Shown one piece after another: positions 1-8,481 of a DNA stretch of 64,000 nt. Each line of letters begins with the position of its first letter. Position 1 is the first letter of the stretch. The notes beneath the pieces are model-generated. The model had not been told where the DNA came from, did not search any database, and saw nothing but the letters and a program-made list of their open reading frames with translations. The stretch is from contig NZ_OBMO01000005.1 of assembly GCF_900217905.1 (NCBI RefSeq), positions 124,001 through 188,000 on the forward strand, in the 5' to 3' direction. The position numbers and the translations under genes are program-made. Source of the DNA: Alloalcanivorax xenomutans. Its GTDB lineage: Bacteria; Pseudomonadota; Gammaproteobacteria; Pseudomonadales; Alcanivoracaceae.

Positions 1-524
1 TCGTCGGTGACCACGCGCATGCCGCGTCCGCCGCCGCCGGCGCTGGCCTTGATCATTAGTGGCAGGCCGATGCGCCGCGCTTCTCGCAGCAGGGTATCGT
101 CACTCTGATCCTCGCCCTGATAACCGGGCACACAGGGCACCCCGGCCTCTTCCATGGCGATTTTCGACAGCCGTTTCGAGCCCATCAGCCGGATCGCGGC
201 CACCGGCGGGCCGATAAAGGTGATGCCGGCGTTCTCGCAGGCCCGGGCGAAGTCGCTGTTTTCAGAAAGGAAACCGTAGCCTGGGTGGACCGCGTCGGCG
301 CTGCTGCGGCGGCAGGCGTCGAGCAGCGCGCCGATGTTGAGGTAGGAAGCGGTGGCATTGGCCGGCCCGATACAAAGTGCTTCATCCGCCAACCGTACAT
401 GGCGGGCATCGCGGTCCGCCTCGGAATACACCGCCACGGTGCGATAACCCAGGGCCTGGGCACTGGCGATGACGCGGCAGGCGATTTCGCCACGGTTGGC
501 GATCAGAATTTTGTCGAAGCTCAT
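1..524 (-). CDS. atuF: Geranyl-CoA carboxylase biotin-carboxylase subunit AtuF, N-terminal part
   Basis: Partial: about 174 N-terminal residues are present and the gene runs off the left edge. It begins [18 protein letters not shown], the classic biotin-carboxylase opening, and continues with [10 protein letters not shown] and, near the edge, the glycine-rich ATP-grasp stretch [12 protein letters not shown]. The ATG at 524 lies 2 bp after the atuE stop, with AAGGAA as ribosome site, so it is the last visible gene of the operon. The family carboxylates biotin with ATP and bicarbonate; by position the partner is AtuC, giving geranyl-CoA carboxylase of citronellol/geraniol catabolism. From sequence alone a methylcrotonyl-CoA carboxylase alpha subunit (LiuD) looks the same; operon context decides. 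The biotinyl and BCCP domains lie outside the window. Confidence 0.88.
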   Translation of the reverse strand, partial: MSFDKILIANRGEIACRVIASAQALGYRTVAVYSEADRDARHVRLADEALCIGPANATASYLNIGALLDACRRSSADAVHPGYGFLSENSDFARACENAGITFIGPPVAAIRLMGSKRLSKIAMEEAGVPCVPGYQGEDQSDDTLLREARRIGLPLMIKASAGGGGRGMRVVTD

Positions 525-526
525 GG

Positions 527-1342
527 TTATTCCTTATCCGTCGACCAGGACGGTGCGCGTTTCTGTACGAAGGCCAGTGTGCCTTCCTGACCCTCCTCGC
601 TGGTGACGGCGTCGGCGAAGTCCCGGGCGGCCTGATCAAGCACCGCGTCCAGCGGCTGCTCGTCCACGCTCAGCACCAATTGCTTGGTCACCCGGTTGGC
701 GTGGGGCGCGCACCGGCGGATTTGTTCCAGCACCTGCCGCAACCGTTGCTCCAGCTCCTCGGTGGAATCGGCCACCTCGTGCACCACCCCGAGCGCCTGG
801 GCGCCGTGACCATCGAAGCGGCCGCCGGTGAGCGCCAGCCGGCGGGCCTGGGTCAGGCCGATGCGGCGTACCACGAACGGGGCGATCTGCGCCGGAATCA
901 CGCCCAGGCCGGTTTCCGGCAGCCCGAAGCGGGCATCGCCGGCGGCCAGCGCCACATCGGAGACGCACGCCAGACCAAAGCCGCCGCCGAGCACGGCGCC
1001 TTCCAATACGCACACCAAAACCGCCGGCAGCCTTTCGGCGCGGCTGACCATGGCGCCGAAACGCCGGTTCAGGGTGAAGAACGCCTGATCGTCGCCGGCC
1101 GCCGCCTGCTGACGGGCGCCGGCCATGTCCTTGATGTCGCCGCCGGCGCAGAAATGGCCGCCGGCGCCACGCAACACCACGGCACGGACATCCGGATTGG
1201 CTTCCACCCAGTCGAATACCGCCATCAGCTCGTCAACCATGATCAGGCTCATGGCGTTGCGGCTTTGCGGCCGGTTCAGCGTGACGGAGAGGGTGGTACC
1301 ATCACGGTGGAGGGTGATTGTTTCGGTTTCAGGTAGCGTCAT
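527..1342 (-). CDS. atuE: Enoyl-CoA hydratase/isomerase family, isohexenylglutaconyl-CoA hydratase AtuE
   Basis: A crotonase-fold protein of 271 aa. The oxyanion-hole segments are visible: [15 protein letters not shown] near residue 65, and [19 protein letters not shown] followed by [12 protein letters not shown] near residues 115-150. AtuE hydrates isohexenylglutaconyl-CoA, the product of geranyl-CoA carboxylase. I chose the ATG at 1342; an in-frame GTG at 1354 would add four residues. It sits between atuD (46 bp upstream) and atuF (2 bp downstream). LiuC of leucine breakdown is the main alternative; position in an atuABCDEF order favours AtuE. Confidence 0.86.
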   Translation of the reverse strand: MTLPETETITLHRDGTTLSVTLNRPQSRNAMSLIMVDELMAVFDWVEANPDVRAVVLRGAGGHFCAGGDIKDMAGARQQAAAGDDQAFFTLNRRFGAMVSRAERLPAVLVCVLEGAVLGGGFGLACVSDVALAAGDARFGLPETGLGVIPAQIAPFVVRRIGLTQARRLALTGGRFDGHGAQALGVVHEVADSTEELEQRLRQVLEQIRRCAPHANRVTKQLVLSVDEQPLDAVLDQAARDFADAVTSEEGQEGTLAFVQKRAPSWSTDKE

Positions 1343-1388
1343 GGCAGGTCTCACTCGGCTTTGGGGCTGACGTCGGAGGTCCGATCCA

Positions 1389-2546
1389 TTATTTCTTTTT
1401 GCCCGGCAGCGTGTTCATGGTCTTGCAGATGATGCCGAGCATGATTTCGTCGGCGCCGCCGCCAATGGAACCAAGCCGGCCATCACGATAGAGCTGGCTG
1501 GCCGGGTTGTCCCACATGAAGCCGTTGCCACCCCAGAACTGGAGGCAGGAGTCCGCCACTTCCCGTGCCAGCCGGCCCACCTTCAGTTTCGCCATGGAGG
1601 CCAGTTGCAGCACGTCCTGGCCGTTGATGTAGAGGTCACAGGCGCGGTAGGTGAGGGCGCGCAGGGCTTCCACCTCGGTTTGCAATTCGGCCAGACGGAA
1701 GTGCACGGTCTGATTGTCCAGCAGGCTCATGCCAAACACCTTGCGCTCGCGGGCGTACTCGATGGTTTCGTTGATCACGTGTTCCATGCCCTTGAGGCTG
1801 TTGGAGGCGGCGAACAGGCGCTCTTCCTGGAACTGCATCATCTGCATCATGAAGCCCATGCCTTCCTGGCCGATCAGGTTGCGTTGCGGCACGCGCACGT
1901 TATCGAAGAACACCTGGGCGGTTTCCGAGGAGCGCATGCCCAGTTTGTCCAGCGGCTTGTCCACGGTGATGCCGGCGGCGTCCTTGGGGACCACGATCAG
2001 GGACTTGTTGATGTGCGGCTTGTCATCGGAGGTGTTCGCCAGCAGGCAGAAAAAGTCGGCGCTGGGCGAATTGGTGATCCACATCTTGGTGCCGTTGATG
2101 ACGTAATCGTCGCCGTCTTTTTTTGCCGTGGTTTTCACCGCCGCCACATCGGAACCGGCCTGCGGTTCGGAAACGGCGATGGAGGCCACCATGTCACCGG
2201 CGATGGCGGGCGCCAGATAGTCCCGGCGCAACTGGTCGGAACCGAAGCGGGCCAGGGCCGGTGTCGCCATGTCGGTCTGCACGCCCACCGCCAGCGGCAC
2301 GCCACCGCAATGCACCGTGCCCATCTCCTCGCTCATTACCATGCCGTAGGAATAGTCCAGCCCCATGCCGCCGTACTCCACCGGCTTGGTGACGCCGAGC
2401 AGGCCGAGGTCGCCCATTTTCTTGAACACCTCATGAATCGGAAAACGGCCGGCCGCCTCCCATTCCTTTACATGCGGATTGATTTCCTTGTCGACGAATT
2501 GACGTACCGTGCGGCGCAGTTCTTCATGTTCCTGCGTGAATTTCAT
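1389..2546 (-). CDS. atuD: Acyl-CoA dehydrogenase AtuD (citronellyl-CoA dehydrogenase type)
   Basis: A full-length acyl-CoA dehydrogenase of 385 aa. Visible signatures are the FAD/substrate loop SIAVSEPQAGSDVAAVKT (about residues 122-139), the middle beta domain with GTKMWITNSPSADFF, and the C-terminal helix block QFWGGNGFMWDNPASQLYRD and GGGADEIMLGIICK. AtuD oxidises citronellyl-CoA to geranyl-CoA, transferring electrons to ETF. The gene lies third from the visible end of the atu operon, about 108 bp after atuC, a gap that carries a repeat end. A short-chain or isovaleryl-CoA dehydrogenase (LiuA-like) cannot be excluded by sequence alone. Confidence 0.88.
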   Translation of the reverse strand: MKFTQEHEELRRTVRQFVDKEINPHVKEWEAAGRFPIHEVFKKMGDLGLLGVTKPVEYGGMGLDYSYGMVMSEEMGTVHCGGVPLAVGVQTDMATPALARFGSDQLRRDYLAPAIAGDMVASIAVSEPQAGSDVAAVKTTAKKDGDDYVINGTKMWITNSPSADFFCLLANTSDDKPHINKSLIVVPKDAAGITVDKPLDKLGMRSSETAQVFFDNVRVPQRNLIGQEGMGFMMQMMQFQEERLFAASNSLKGMEHVINETIEYARERKVFGMSLLDNQTVHFRLAELQTEVEALRALTYRACDLYINGQDVLQLASMAKLKVGRLAREVADSCLQFWGGNGFMWDNPASQLYRDGRLGSIGGGADEIMLGIICKTMNTLPGKKK

Positions 2547-2618
2547 GACACACTCCTGCTATGTGTTCTATTCGGTTTGACTGGCTTCCAGGCTGATTTT
2601 TGAGCCGCCTTTGATTTT

Positions 2619-2651
2619 CGCTGTTAACTATTCACTGTTAACTGTCAACTT
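2619..2651. repeat. Solo end of the GTTAACAGT-type intergenic repeat
   Basis: The gap between atuC and atuD contains CGCTGTTAACTATTCACT followed by GTTAACTGTCAACTT. The same words form the right-hand ends of the composite elements at 30728-30942, 43610-43842 and 57846-58043. Only one end is present here, with no inverted partner, so this is a decayed or half copy inside the atu operon. Confidence 0.6.
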
Positions 2652-2654
2652 CAT

Positions 2655-4265
2655 TCATAGTCTTGCCACGCCAAAGGTGTTGCCATTGAGTTGGCGGTGC
2701 TCCGCCTGGCGGCAGATATCCAGAACATAGGCCAGCACCCGGCGGGTATCGCGTGGGTCAATGATGCCGTCGTCCCATAGATGGGCGGTGCCGTACAGCG
2801 CGGTGGATTGCGCGTCCAGTTTCTGCGCGGTGCTTTGCTGCAGCATCTCCAGCACTTTCTCATCCGGTTCGATACCGTTGGCCCGCTGTTTGGCCTCGGC
2901 GACGATACGCAGCACCATGCCGGCCTGCTGGCCGCCCATCACCGCCACACGGGAATTGGGCCAGGCGAAAATAAAGCGTGGATCCAGGCCCCGGCCGCAC
3001 ATGGCGTAGTTGCCGGCACCGTAGGAGCCGCCGATAACGATGGAGATTTTCGGCACCCGGGCGTTGGCCACCGCCTGAATCATTTTCGAGCCGTGTTTGA
3101 TCACGCCGTTGCGTTCGGCGTCGGTGCCGACCATGAAGCCGGTGGTGTTGTGTAGAAACAGCAACGGCCGATTGCTCTGGTCACACAATTGAATGAACTG
3201 GGCTGCCTTGGCCGCGCCGCGCGGGGTGATCGGCCCGTTGTTGCCAAGCACGCCCACGGGTTGGCCTTCGATGGCGATCCAGCCGCATACGGTGGCGGCA
3301 TCCCAGTCGTTCTTGAAGTCGACGAAGTTGGAATCGTCGGCGATCCGCGCGATCACCTCACGCACGTCATAGGGCTTCTTGGCGTCGCTGGGCACCACGC
3401 CAAGCAGTTCCTCTTCATCGTAGCGTGGCGGTGCCCATTCATCGGTGGCCGGCGCATCGTCGCGCCAGCCGAGCACACCCATCAGGTCCCGCGCCTGGCG
3501 AATGCCATCGGCGTCGTCGTCGGCCAGATACTCGGCGGTGCCGGCCACACCGGTGTGCATTTCCGCGCCGCCGAGGTCTTCGTCGGTGGCGATCTCGCCG
3601 GTGGCCGCTTTCAGCAATGGCGGCCCGGCGAGAAACATCTTGGCGCGGTCGCGGACCACGATAACGTAATCGGAGAGGCCCGGTTGATAGGCGCCGCCGG
3701 CGGTCGCGTTGCCGTGCACCACAGTGATCTGCGGGATGCCGGCGGCGGACAGACGTGCCTGGTTGGCGAAGGTCCGCGCGCCCTCGACGAACACCTCGGC
3801 GGCGTAGTTCAGATTGGCGCCACCGGATTCCACCAGACTCACCACCGGCAGCTTGTTCTCCAGGGCGATGCGTTGCAGACGCAGCGTTTTGTGCAGTCCG
3901 GACGGGGTGATGGTGCCACCCTTGATAGCCGAGTTGGACGCCGTGACCAGGCAGCGCACTCCGGCCACATAGCCGATACCGGCGATGCTGCCGCCGCCGG
4001 CTTCGGTGCCGTCCTTGTCGTCGTGCATGCCATAGCCGGACAGGTTCATCAGGCTGAGGAACGGTGAGCCCGGATCGAGCAGACGGGCGACTCGCTCATG
4101 GGGCAATAGTTGACCCCGTTTTTCGAATTTGGCGCGTTTGGCTTCGGAGGCGTCCACCACGCCTTGTTCGATGGCGCGGAATTCTTCCACTGCCTTGAGC
4201 ATGGCATCCCGGCTTTCGCGGAAGCTGTCGCTGTTCACGTCCAGGCTGGTTTCGAGTACGGGCAT
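2655..4265 (-). CDS. atuC: Geranyl-CoA carboxylase carboxyltransferase subunit AtuC
   Basis: A carboxyltransferase subunit of 536 aa, the expected length for AtuC/LiuB proteins. N-terminal half: LVESGGANLNYAAEVF, GNATAGGAYQPGLSDY and MFLAGPPLLKAATGE. C-terminal half: PVGVLGNNGPITPRGAAKAA, NTTGFMVGTDAERNGVIKHG, GGSYGAGNYAMCGRGLDP, the acyl-CoA-binding crotonase-like lobe. It takes the carboxyl group from biotin on AtuF and adds it to geranyl-CoA, making isohexenylglutaconyl-CoA. Assignment to geranyl- rather than methylcrotonyl-CoA rests on atuA and atuB being next door. The ATG at 4265 is 27 bp after atuB. Confidence 0.9.
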   Translation of the reverse strand: MPVLETSLDVNSDSFRESRDAMLKAVEEFRAIEQGVVDASEAKRAKFEKRGQLLPHERVARLLDPGSPFLSLMNLSGYGMHDDKDGTEAGGGSIAGIGYVAGVRCLVTASNSAIKGGTITPSGLHKTLRLQRIALENKLPVVSLVESGGANLNYAAEVFVEGARTFANQARLSAAGIPQITVVHGNATAGGAYQPGLSDYVIVVRDRAKMFLAGPPLLKAATGEIATDEDLGGAEMHTGVAGTAEYLADDDADGIRQARDLMGVLGWRDDAPATDEWAPPRYDEEELLGVVPSDAKKPYDVREVIARIADDSNFVDFKNDWDAATVCGWIAIEGQPVGVLGNNGPITPRGAAKAAQFIQLCDQSNRPLLFLHNTTGFMVGTDAERNGVIKHGSKMIQAVANARVPKISIVIGGSYGAGNYAMCGRGLDPRFIFAWPNSRVAVMGGQQAGMVLRIVAEAKQRANGIEPDEKVLEMLQQSTAQKLDAQSTALYGTAHLWDDGIIDPRDTRRVLAYVLDICRQAEHRQLNGNTFGVARL

Positions 4266-4292
4266 GATCGGGTCCTGTCGGTTGGCGCGGAA

Positions 4293-5165
4293 TCAGTCTT
4301 GTTTGAAAATGGCGGGAGTGATGGCGCGGTGGAAGCCGTCGAAGGGTTCGCTGCGCTTGTGCTCCGGCAACGGGAAGATGGCCACGTTGCCCTGGCTGGC
4401 GCCGCCGTCGATACGCAGCGTGTCGCCGCTGATGAAGGCGGCGGCGTCGCTGAGCAGGAAACAGATCGCCGAGGACACTTCCGCTTCCACGCCCATGCGT
4501 TTCAGTGGCACCGCGGCACGCAGGGTTTTAAGAATGTTCTGAAACGCCTCCGGATAGGTGTCCATGCCGGAGGAGGCGATCCAGCCCGGGGCCACCGCGT
4601 TCACTCGTACGCCGCAGCATCCCCATTCCACCGAGGCGGTCTTGGTGAAATTGTCCATGCCAGCGCGGGCGGCGCCGGAGTGCCCCATGCCCGGCATGCC
4701 TCCCCACATGTCGGCGACGATGTTGACGATGGCGCCGCCGTGCTGGTTCATGCCCTGGGTGAACACTTCCCGGGCCATCAGAAAGCCGCCGGTGAGGTTG
4801 GTGCGGATCACCGTTTCCCAGCCTTTCTGGCTGATCAGCGCCAGCGGTGCGGGGAACTGGCCGCCCGCGTTGTTGACCAGGCCGTGTACCTGACCCACGG
4901 CCTGATAGATCCGGGCCACGGTCGCGCGCACCCGCTCCTCCTCACGGATGTCGCAACTGAAATACAGGGCCTCGCGGCCGGTGTCCTGCTGTATTTCCCC
5001 GGCCACTTCCCGCAGCTTGTCCTCGCTGCGGCCGATCAGGACCACCCGCGCCCCGAGCGCCGCCAATTCATGCGCGGTGCAACGGCCAATACCGGAGCCG
5101 CCGCCGGTGACGATGATGTTGCGGTCGGCGAACAGATTTTCCCGAAAGACGGAACGGTAGGACAT
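4293..5165 (-). CDS. atuB: Short-chain dehydrogenase/reductase family protein AtuB
   Basis: An SDR of 290 aa with the Rossmann motif TGGGSGIG (residues 20-27), NNAG at 98-101 and PGW near 193-195. The usual catalytic YxxxK is not seen: the region reads GMGHSGAARAGMDNFTK, with His162 where Tyr is expected. That arrangement is reminiscent of 2,4-dienoyl-CoA-reductase-type SDRs. AtuB has been proposed to oxidise citronellol or geraniol; this motif suggests an enoyl/dienoyl-CoA reductase role should also be considered. ATG at 5165 is preceded by AAAGGAAA; a longer in-frame start exists at 5231 but would overlap the atuA stop. Confidence 0.85.
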   Translation of the reverse strand: MSYRSVFRENLFADRNIIVTGGGSGIGRCTAHELAALGARVVLIGRSEDKLREVAGEIQQDTGREALYFSCDIREEERVRATVARIYQAVGQVHGLVNNAGGQFPAPLALISQKGWETVIRTNLTGGFLMAREVFTQGMNQHGGAIVNIVADMWGGMPGMGHSGAARAGMDNFTKTASVEWGCCGVRVNAVAPGWIASSGMDTYPEAFQNILKTLRAAVPLKRMGVEAEVSSAICFLLSDAAAFISGDTLRIDGGASQGNVAIFPLPEHKRSEPFDGFHRAITPAIFKQD

Positions 5166-5227
5166 GGTTTGTTTTCCTTTATCAATGAGCCAGGTGACGG
5201 CCGCCTCTGGGGCGGGCCGCCACGGAG

Positions 5228-7003
5228 TCAATGCAGAGACGCGGCCAGGGTGTTGGGCACCGCCACCGGCATGTCCAGCAACTGTTGCGCGAACGCCTTG
5301 CCCTGCGGATCAATGCGCAGACTGGCGATACCGCCGCCGCCCAGCGCGTTGCGCAGCAGGAAATTGAAGGCGTGCATGCCGGGCAGCTCCCAGCGGCTGA
5401 CCGAGCCGGTTTCCGGATCGAGCACATGCCGCATGTAGTCCGCCACCGCGGCCTCACTCAGCGCCGCGCGTAAATAGGGCAGGTAAACCGGGTCCCGGGC
5501 GATAACGCCGATGTTGGCGTGGTTGCCCTTGTCGCCGGAGCGGGCCCAGGCCAGTTTCACCAACGGCACCTCGGTGTCGCCGGAGGCAGTCTCGCCGTCC
5601 GCTTGCGGGGCTGGTTTCGTCAGCGGCTCGCCGGCGGGAATGGCCACCGGCAGGGTTTCACCGTTGACGTCCACCGTGACCGGCACCTTCTGTTTACCGA
5701 TAAGGGTGGAATAAAGACGAATACGGGGCATCGGCTTGGGCCGGCCGCCGACCAGACCGGACAAACCAGGGGCCATGCCGGTGGCGGCCTGGGCGATTTC
5801 CCGGGCGAACAGACCCAGGGCCTTGCGGTCGTCGTGCAGGGCGGCGATTTTCACCACGACTTCGCGGCTGTCCTGGCGGCGCGCCTGGTTGCCGTAGGTG
5901 GCCTCGCTGCCGAGGATTTCCACGCTGACATCCCGGAAGGGCGCCAGCCCCGCCTGTTTGAACTGCGCCGCCACCTTGCCGAGGATGGCGTCCGCCACCA
6001 CCTGGCCCTTGGCGGGAGCGTCGATGCCGCCCATCAGGAAAGAGGCGGTGATGCGTTGGCCGTCGGGGTAGGTGGCGGACACCTTGTAGGTGTCGGTGGG
6101 GGGGAGCCCGCGCGCGCCGCTGACTTTGACCCGATCCGGCCCGTCCTGGGTGAGAGTGACGTTGGTGAAGTCACAGACCACATCGGGAAGGATGTACTGA
6201 CGCGGGTCGCCGATTTCATAGAGCAGTTGTTCGCCGACGGTGGCGGGGGTGACCAGTCCCCCGGTGTCCGCCGGTTTGGTGATCACCACGGTACCGTCCC
6301 GGTGGCATTCGGCGACCGGGAAGCCCATGTTGTCGAAGCCGGGCACATCGCGCCAATCGGTGAAGTTGCCGCCGGTGCATTGAGCGCCGCACTCGATCAG
6401 ATGGCCGGCCAGGGAGCCCTGGGCCAGCCGGTCGTAGTCGTCGTCCGGCCACTGGAACTCATGCAGCAACGGGCCCAGCACCAGCGCGGAGTCGGCGATG
6501 CGGCCGGTCAGCACCAGGTCGGCGCCGGCGTCCAGAGCGGCCTTGATCGGCAGGGCGCCAAGGTAGGCATTCATGGTCACGGTAATCGGCGGCAAGGCCG
6601 CGCCGGTGTCCATTTCCCGGCAGTCGGTGAACTCGGCCCGGCGTGGATTAAGATCGTCGCCTTCCACCAGGGCGATGTTCATCTCGACGCCGGCCTCGGC
6701 GAACACTTTCCGCAGAGCATCCCGGCAGGCGCGGGGATTCACGCCGCCGGCGTTGCTGATCACCTTGATGCCCTTGTCCTTGATCTCCCGGGCCAGCGGC
6801 GCCATCACCTGGGTGACGAAATCGTGGGCGTAGCCGGCGTTGGCGTCCTTCATGCGCGCCCCGGCCATGATCGACAAAGTGACCTCGGCCAGATAGTCGA
6901 ACACCAGATAGTCGATATTGCCCTGGCGGACCAGTTGGAAGGCGGCGCTGTTGGTATCGCCCCAGAAGCCGGCGGCGCAGCCGATGCGGGTCAGATCGCT
7001 CAT
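5228..7003 (-). CDS. atuA: AtuA family protein of acyclic terpene utilisation (DUF1446)
   Basis: A 591-aa protein with the two AtuA parts. The long N-terminal DUF1446 region begins MSDLTRIGCAAGFWGDTN and includes LVLTGRIADSALVLGPL. A compact C-terminal domain carries the signature WARSGDKGNHANIGVIARD at about residues 495-513. AtuA is required for growth on citronellol/geraniol in Pseudomonas, but its biochemical step is not settled; a late pathway step has been suggested. It is the first gene of the operon. The ATG at 7003 has an AAGGAA ribosome site; an upstream in-frame extension of 50 codons would run over the operator and is rejected. Confidence 0.9.
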   Translation of the reverse strand: MSDLTRIGCAAGFWGDTNSAAFQLVRQGNIDYLVFDYLAEVTLSIMAGARMKDANAGYAHDFVTQVMAPLAREIKDKGIKVISNAGGVNPRACRDALRKVFAEAGVEMNIALVEGDDLNPRRAEFTDCREMDTGAALPPITVTMNAYLGALPIKAALDAGADLVLTGRIADSALVLGPLLHEFQWPDDDYDRLAQGSLAGHLIECGAQCTGGNFTDWRDVPGFDNMGFPVAECHRDGTVVITKPADTGGLVTPATVGEQLLYEIGDPRQYILPDVVCDFTNVTLTQDGPDRVKVSGARGLPPTDTYKVSATYPDGQRITASFLMGGIDAPAKGQVVADAILGKVAAQFKQAGLAPFRDVSVEILGSEATYGNQARRQDSREVVVKIAALHDDRKALGLFAREIAQAATGMAPGLSGLVGGRPKPMPRIRLYSTLIGKQKVPVTVDVNGETLPVAIPAGEPLTKPAPQADGETASGDTEVPLVKLAWARSGDKGNHANIGVIARDPVYLPYLRAALSEAAVADYMRHVLDPETGSVSRWELPGMHAFNFLLRNALGGGGIASLRIDPQGKAFAQQLLDMPVAVPNTLAASLH

Positions 7004-7063
7004 GGTGTTGTTCCTTCTTCCTTCCTTCATGACGAATGGGCCGGTGACGGAGTGGCTCAACAC

Positions 7064-7083
7064 TACCAAGCAAGCGCTTGGTA
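7064..7083. promoter_or_regulatory. Perfect palindrome in the atuR-atuA gap, likely AtuR operator
   Basis: TACCAAGC-AAGC-GCTTGGTA: two perfect 8-bp arms around a 4-bp centre. It lies between the divergent atuA (start 7003) and atuR (start 7221), where a TetR repressor would control both. AtuR of Pseudomonas is known to bind inverted repeats in the same gap; that this palindrome is its site is inference. Only one full palindrome was seen. Confidence 0.65.
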
Positions 7084-7220
7084 TGTAAATATGGAATCGG
7101 CCACGCCCCTTGACCGAAACGCTCAGGTCCACGGCCGAACCGGCCAGCGGCATTGTCTGATGCCCAGTCTGATGCCCATGTTGTGTAATGCGTATAATGC
7201 CGGCCGATCAGGAGGAACCA

Positions 7221-7829
7221 ATGACACAAGCACGCGCTGTACACGGCATTGACGACAGTCCGCGGGGGCGCCTGCTCAGCGCCGCCGCCCAACTGTTTCG
7301 CGACAAGGGGTATGAACGCACCACGGTGCGCGATATCGCCGCCGTGGTGGGGATCCAGAGCGGGTCCATCTTCCACCATTTCAAAACCAAGGAAGAGATC
7401 CTGTTCGCGGTGATGGAGGAAGTTATCCACTTCAATACCGAGCGTCTGCGCGCCGCCATCGCCGCCGAGGATCGGCCGGTGGAGCGGTTGCGGGCACTGG
7501 TGCGCGCGGAACTGACCGCCATCGTCGGCGATACCAGCGAGGCGATGACGGTGCTGGTGACCGAGTGGCGTTGCCTCAATGCGGACAAGCAGCGCGAAGC
7601 GCTGGCCTTGCGGGACATTTATGAGCAGCTCTGGCTGGACGTGCTCGCGGATCTCCATAAGGAAGGCCGTTTCCGGGCCGACCCGTTCATCATGCGGCGG
7701 CTGATCACCGGCATGACCGGCTGGACCCATAACTGGTTTGATCAGTCCCGCAGTCTTTCGGTGGAAGGTCTGGCGGATCTGATCGTCGACCGGGTGGTCG
7801 GCGAGGAGAGTGAGGAGGGCGCGGCGTGA
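7221..7829 (+). CDS. atuR: TetR-family repressor, probable AtuR
   Basis: A 202-aa TetR regulator. The N-terminal helix-turn-helix reads LLSAAAQLFRDKGYERTTVR, DIAAVVGIQSGSIFHHFKTK (about residues 18-57); the rest is a variable ligand-binding domain containing TEWRCLN. It starts at ATG 7221 after a strong AGGAGGAAC site; an earlier in-frame ATG at 7188 lacks one. It is divergent from atuA across a palindrome, the position of atuR in Pseudomonas, where AtuR represses the atu genes until an acyclic terpene intermediate is present. The next small gene overlaps its stop codon. Confidence 0.82.
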   Translation: MTQARAVHGIDDSPRGRLLSAAAQLFRDKGYERTTVRDIAAVVGIQSGSIFHHFKTKEEILFAVMEEVIHFNTERLRAAIAAEDRPVERLRALVRAELTAIVGDTSEAMTVLVTEWRCLNADKQREALALRDIYEQLWLDVLADLHKEGRFRADPFIMRRLITGMTGWTHNWFDQSRSLSVEGLADLIVDRVVGEESEEGAA

Positions 7830-8026
7830 TCGGCAATGGCTTCGCCTGGGGACGCACCGGCTATACCATCATGGAAGAAGGGGAATTGGACCGCGCCACC
7901 TGGCAGTTGCGGGTGAGTCATTATCTGGTGGCCGAGCCCAGTGGCCGGGCCGTGCCCGGGCGCTTCACCCTGGAGCAGGCGAAAAGGTGGATTGAAGAGC
8001 GCGAATCGGAGGCGGATTCCGGCTGA
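7826..8026 (+). CDS. Small hypothetical protein coupled to atuR
   Basis: An ORF of 66 codons starting at GTG 7826, overlapping the atuR stop as GTGA, the arrangement of translational coupling. The product (MIGNGFAWGRTGYTIMEEGE start) has no signal peptide or membrane segment and ends in a charged helix-like stretch, QAKRWIEERESEADSG. I do not recognise a family. The overlap and codon use like its neighbour favour a real gene, but the GTG start and short length leave doubt. The ORF ends about 80 bp before the tRNA promoter. Confidence 0.5.
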   Translation: MIGNGFAWGRTGYTIMEEGELDRATWQLRVSHYLVAEPSGRAVPGRFTLEQAKRWIEERESEADSG

Positions 8027-8103
8027 AATGCAGCCAAAATGGGCGTTTATTCGACAGTGCGACGAAAATATGAACGAACGGCAGGTTTTTTCGCAGAAAG
8101 CCG

Positions 8104-8131
8104 TTGACACTCCGGGGCCAATCCCTAAAAT
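8104..8131 (+). promoter_or_regulatory. Sigma-70 promoter of the tRNA-Val/tRNA-Asp unit
   Basis: TTGACA at 8104-8109 and TAAAAT at 8126-8131 with a 16-bp spacer, ending 24 bp before the tRNA-Val gene. The sequence just after the -10 is GC-rich (GGCGCCC), like the discriminator of stringently controlled stable-RNA promoters. Confidence 0.68.
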
Positions 8132-8155
8132 GGCGCCCACTTCGCAACGCGATGC

Positions 8156-8231
8156 GGGTGGTTAGCTCAGCTGGGAGAGCATCTGCCTTACAAGCAGAGG
8201 GTCGGCGGTTCGATCCCGTCACCACCCACCA
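8156..8231 (+). tRNA. tRNA-Val (anticodon UAC)
   Basis: A 76-nt cloverleaf with encoded CCA. The acceptor stem GGGTGGT pairs with ACCACCC; the D arm contains TAGCTCAGCTGGGAGAGC; the anticodon stem TCTGC/GCAGA encloses CTTACAA with TAC at 8189-8191; the T arm contains GGTTCGATCC. It is transcribed with the tRNA-Asp 46 bp downstream. Confidence 0.97.
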
Positions 8232-8277
8232 GTTTCCCGAAAGGATGGCGTCTACGCCGCCCTTTCACGGAAAGTTC

Positions 8278-8354
8278 GGAGCGGTAGTTCAGTTGGTTAG
8301 AATACCGGCCTGTCACGCCGGGGGTCGCGGGTTCGAGTCCCGTCCGCTCCGCCA
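8278..8354 (+). tRNA. tRNA-Asp (anticodon GUC)
   Basis: A 77-nt cloverleaf with encoded CCA. The acceptor GGAGCGG pairs with CCGCTCC; the D arm has TAGTTCAGTTGGTTAGAAT; the anticodon stem CCGGC/GCCGG holds CTGTCAC with GTC at 8312-8314; the T arm has GGGTTCGAGTCC. It follows tRNA-Val directly and shares its promoter. Confidence 0.97.
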
Positions 8355-8394
8355 ACATTTTTCATGATCTTAGCCTTTTTCCATGTATTAAGGA

Positions 8395-8429
8395 GCCGCA
8401 TCGAGTATTTCGATGCGGCTTTTTCTTTT
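8395..8429 (+). terminator. Rho-independent terminator of the tRNA unit
   Basis: A perfect 10-bp stem, GCCGCATCGA/TCGATGCGGC, with a GTATT loop, followed by TTTTTCTTTT. It lies 40 bp after tRNA-Asp. Confidence 0.88.
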
Positions 8430-8481
8430 GTGGCGCCAGGCCACCGCGGAACTTCCCCCTCTCCTGATGTTCTTATTCTTA

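Noticed and set aside
1343-1354. Alternative GTG start adding four residues to atuE
   Set aside because: ATG at 1342 gives the usual crotonase N-terminus and better start codon.
1-4265. Assignment of the carboxylase genes to leucine degradation (liu)
   Set aside because: The order atuA-B-C-D-E-F with AtuA and the SDR AtuB, and a divergent TetR instead of a MerR-type LiuR, fits the acyclic terpene cluster better.
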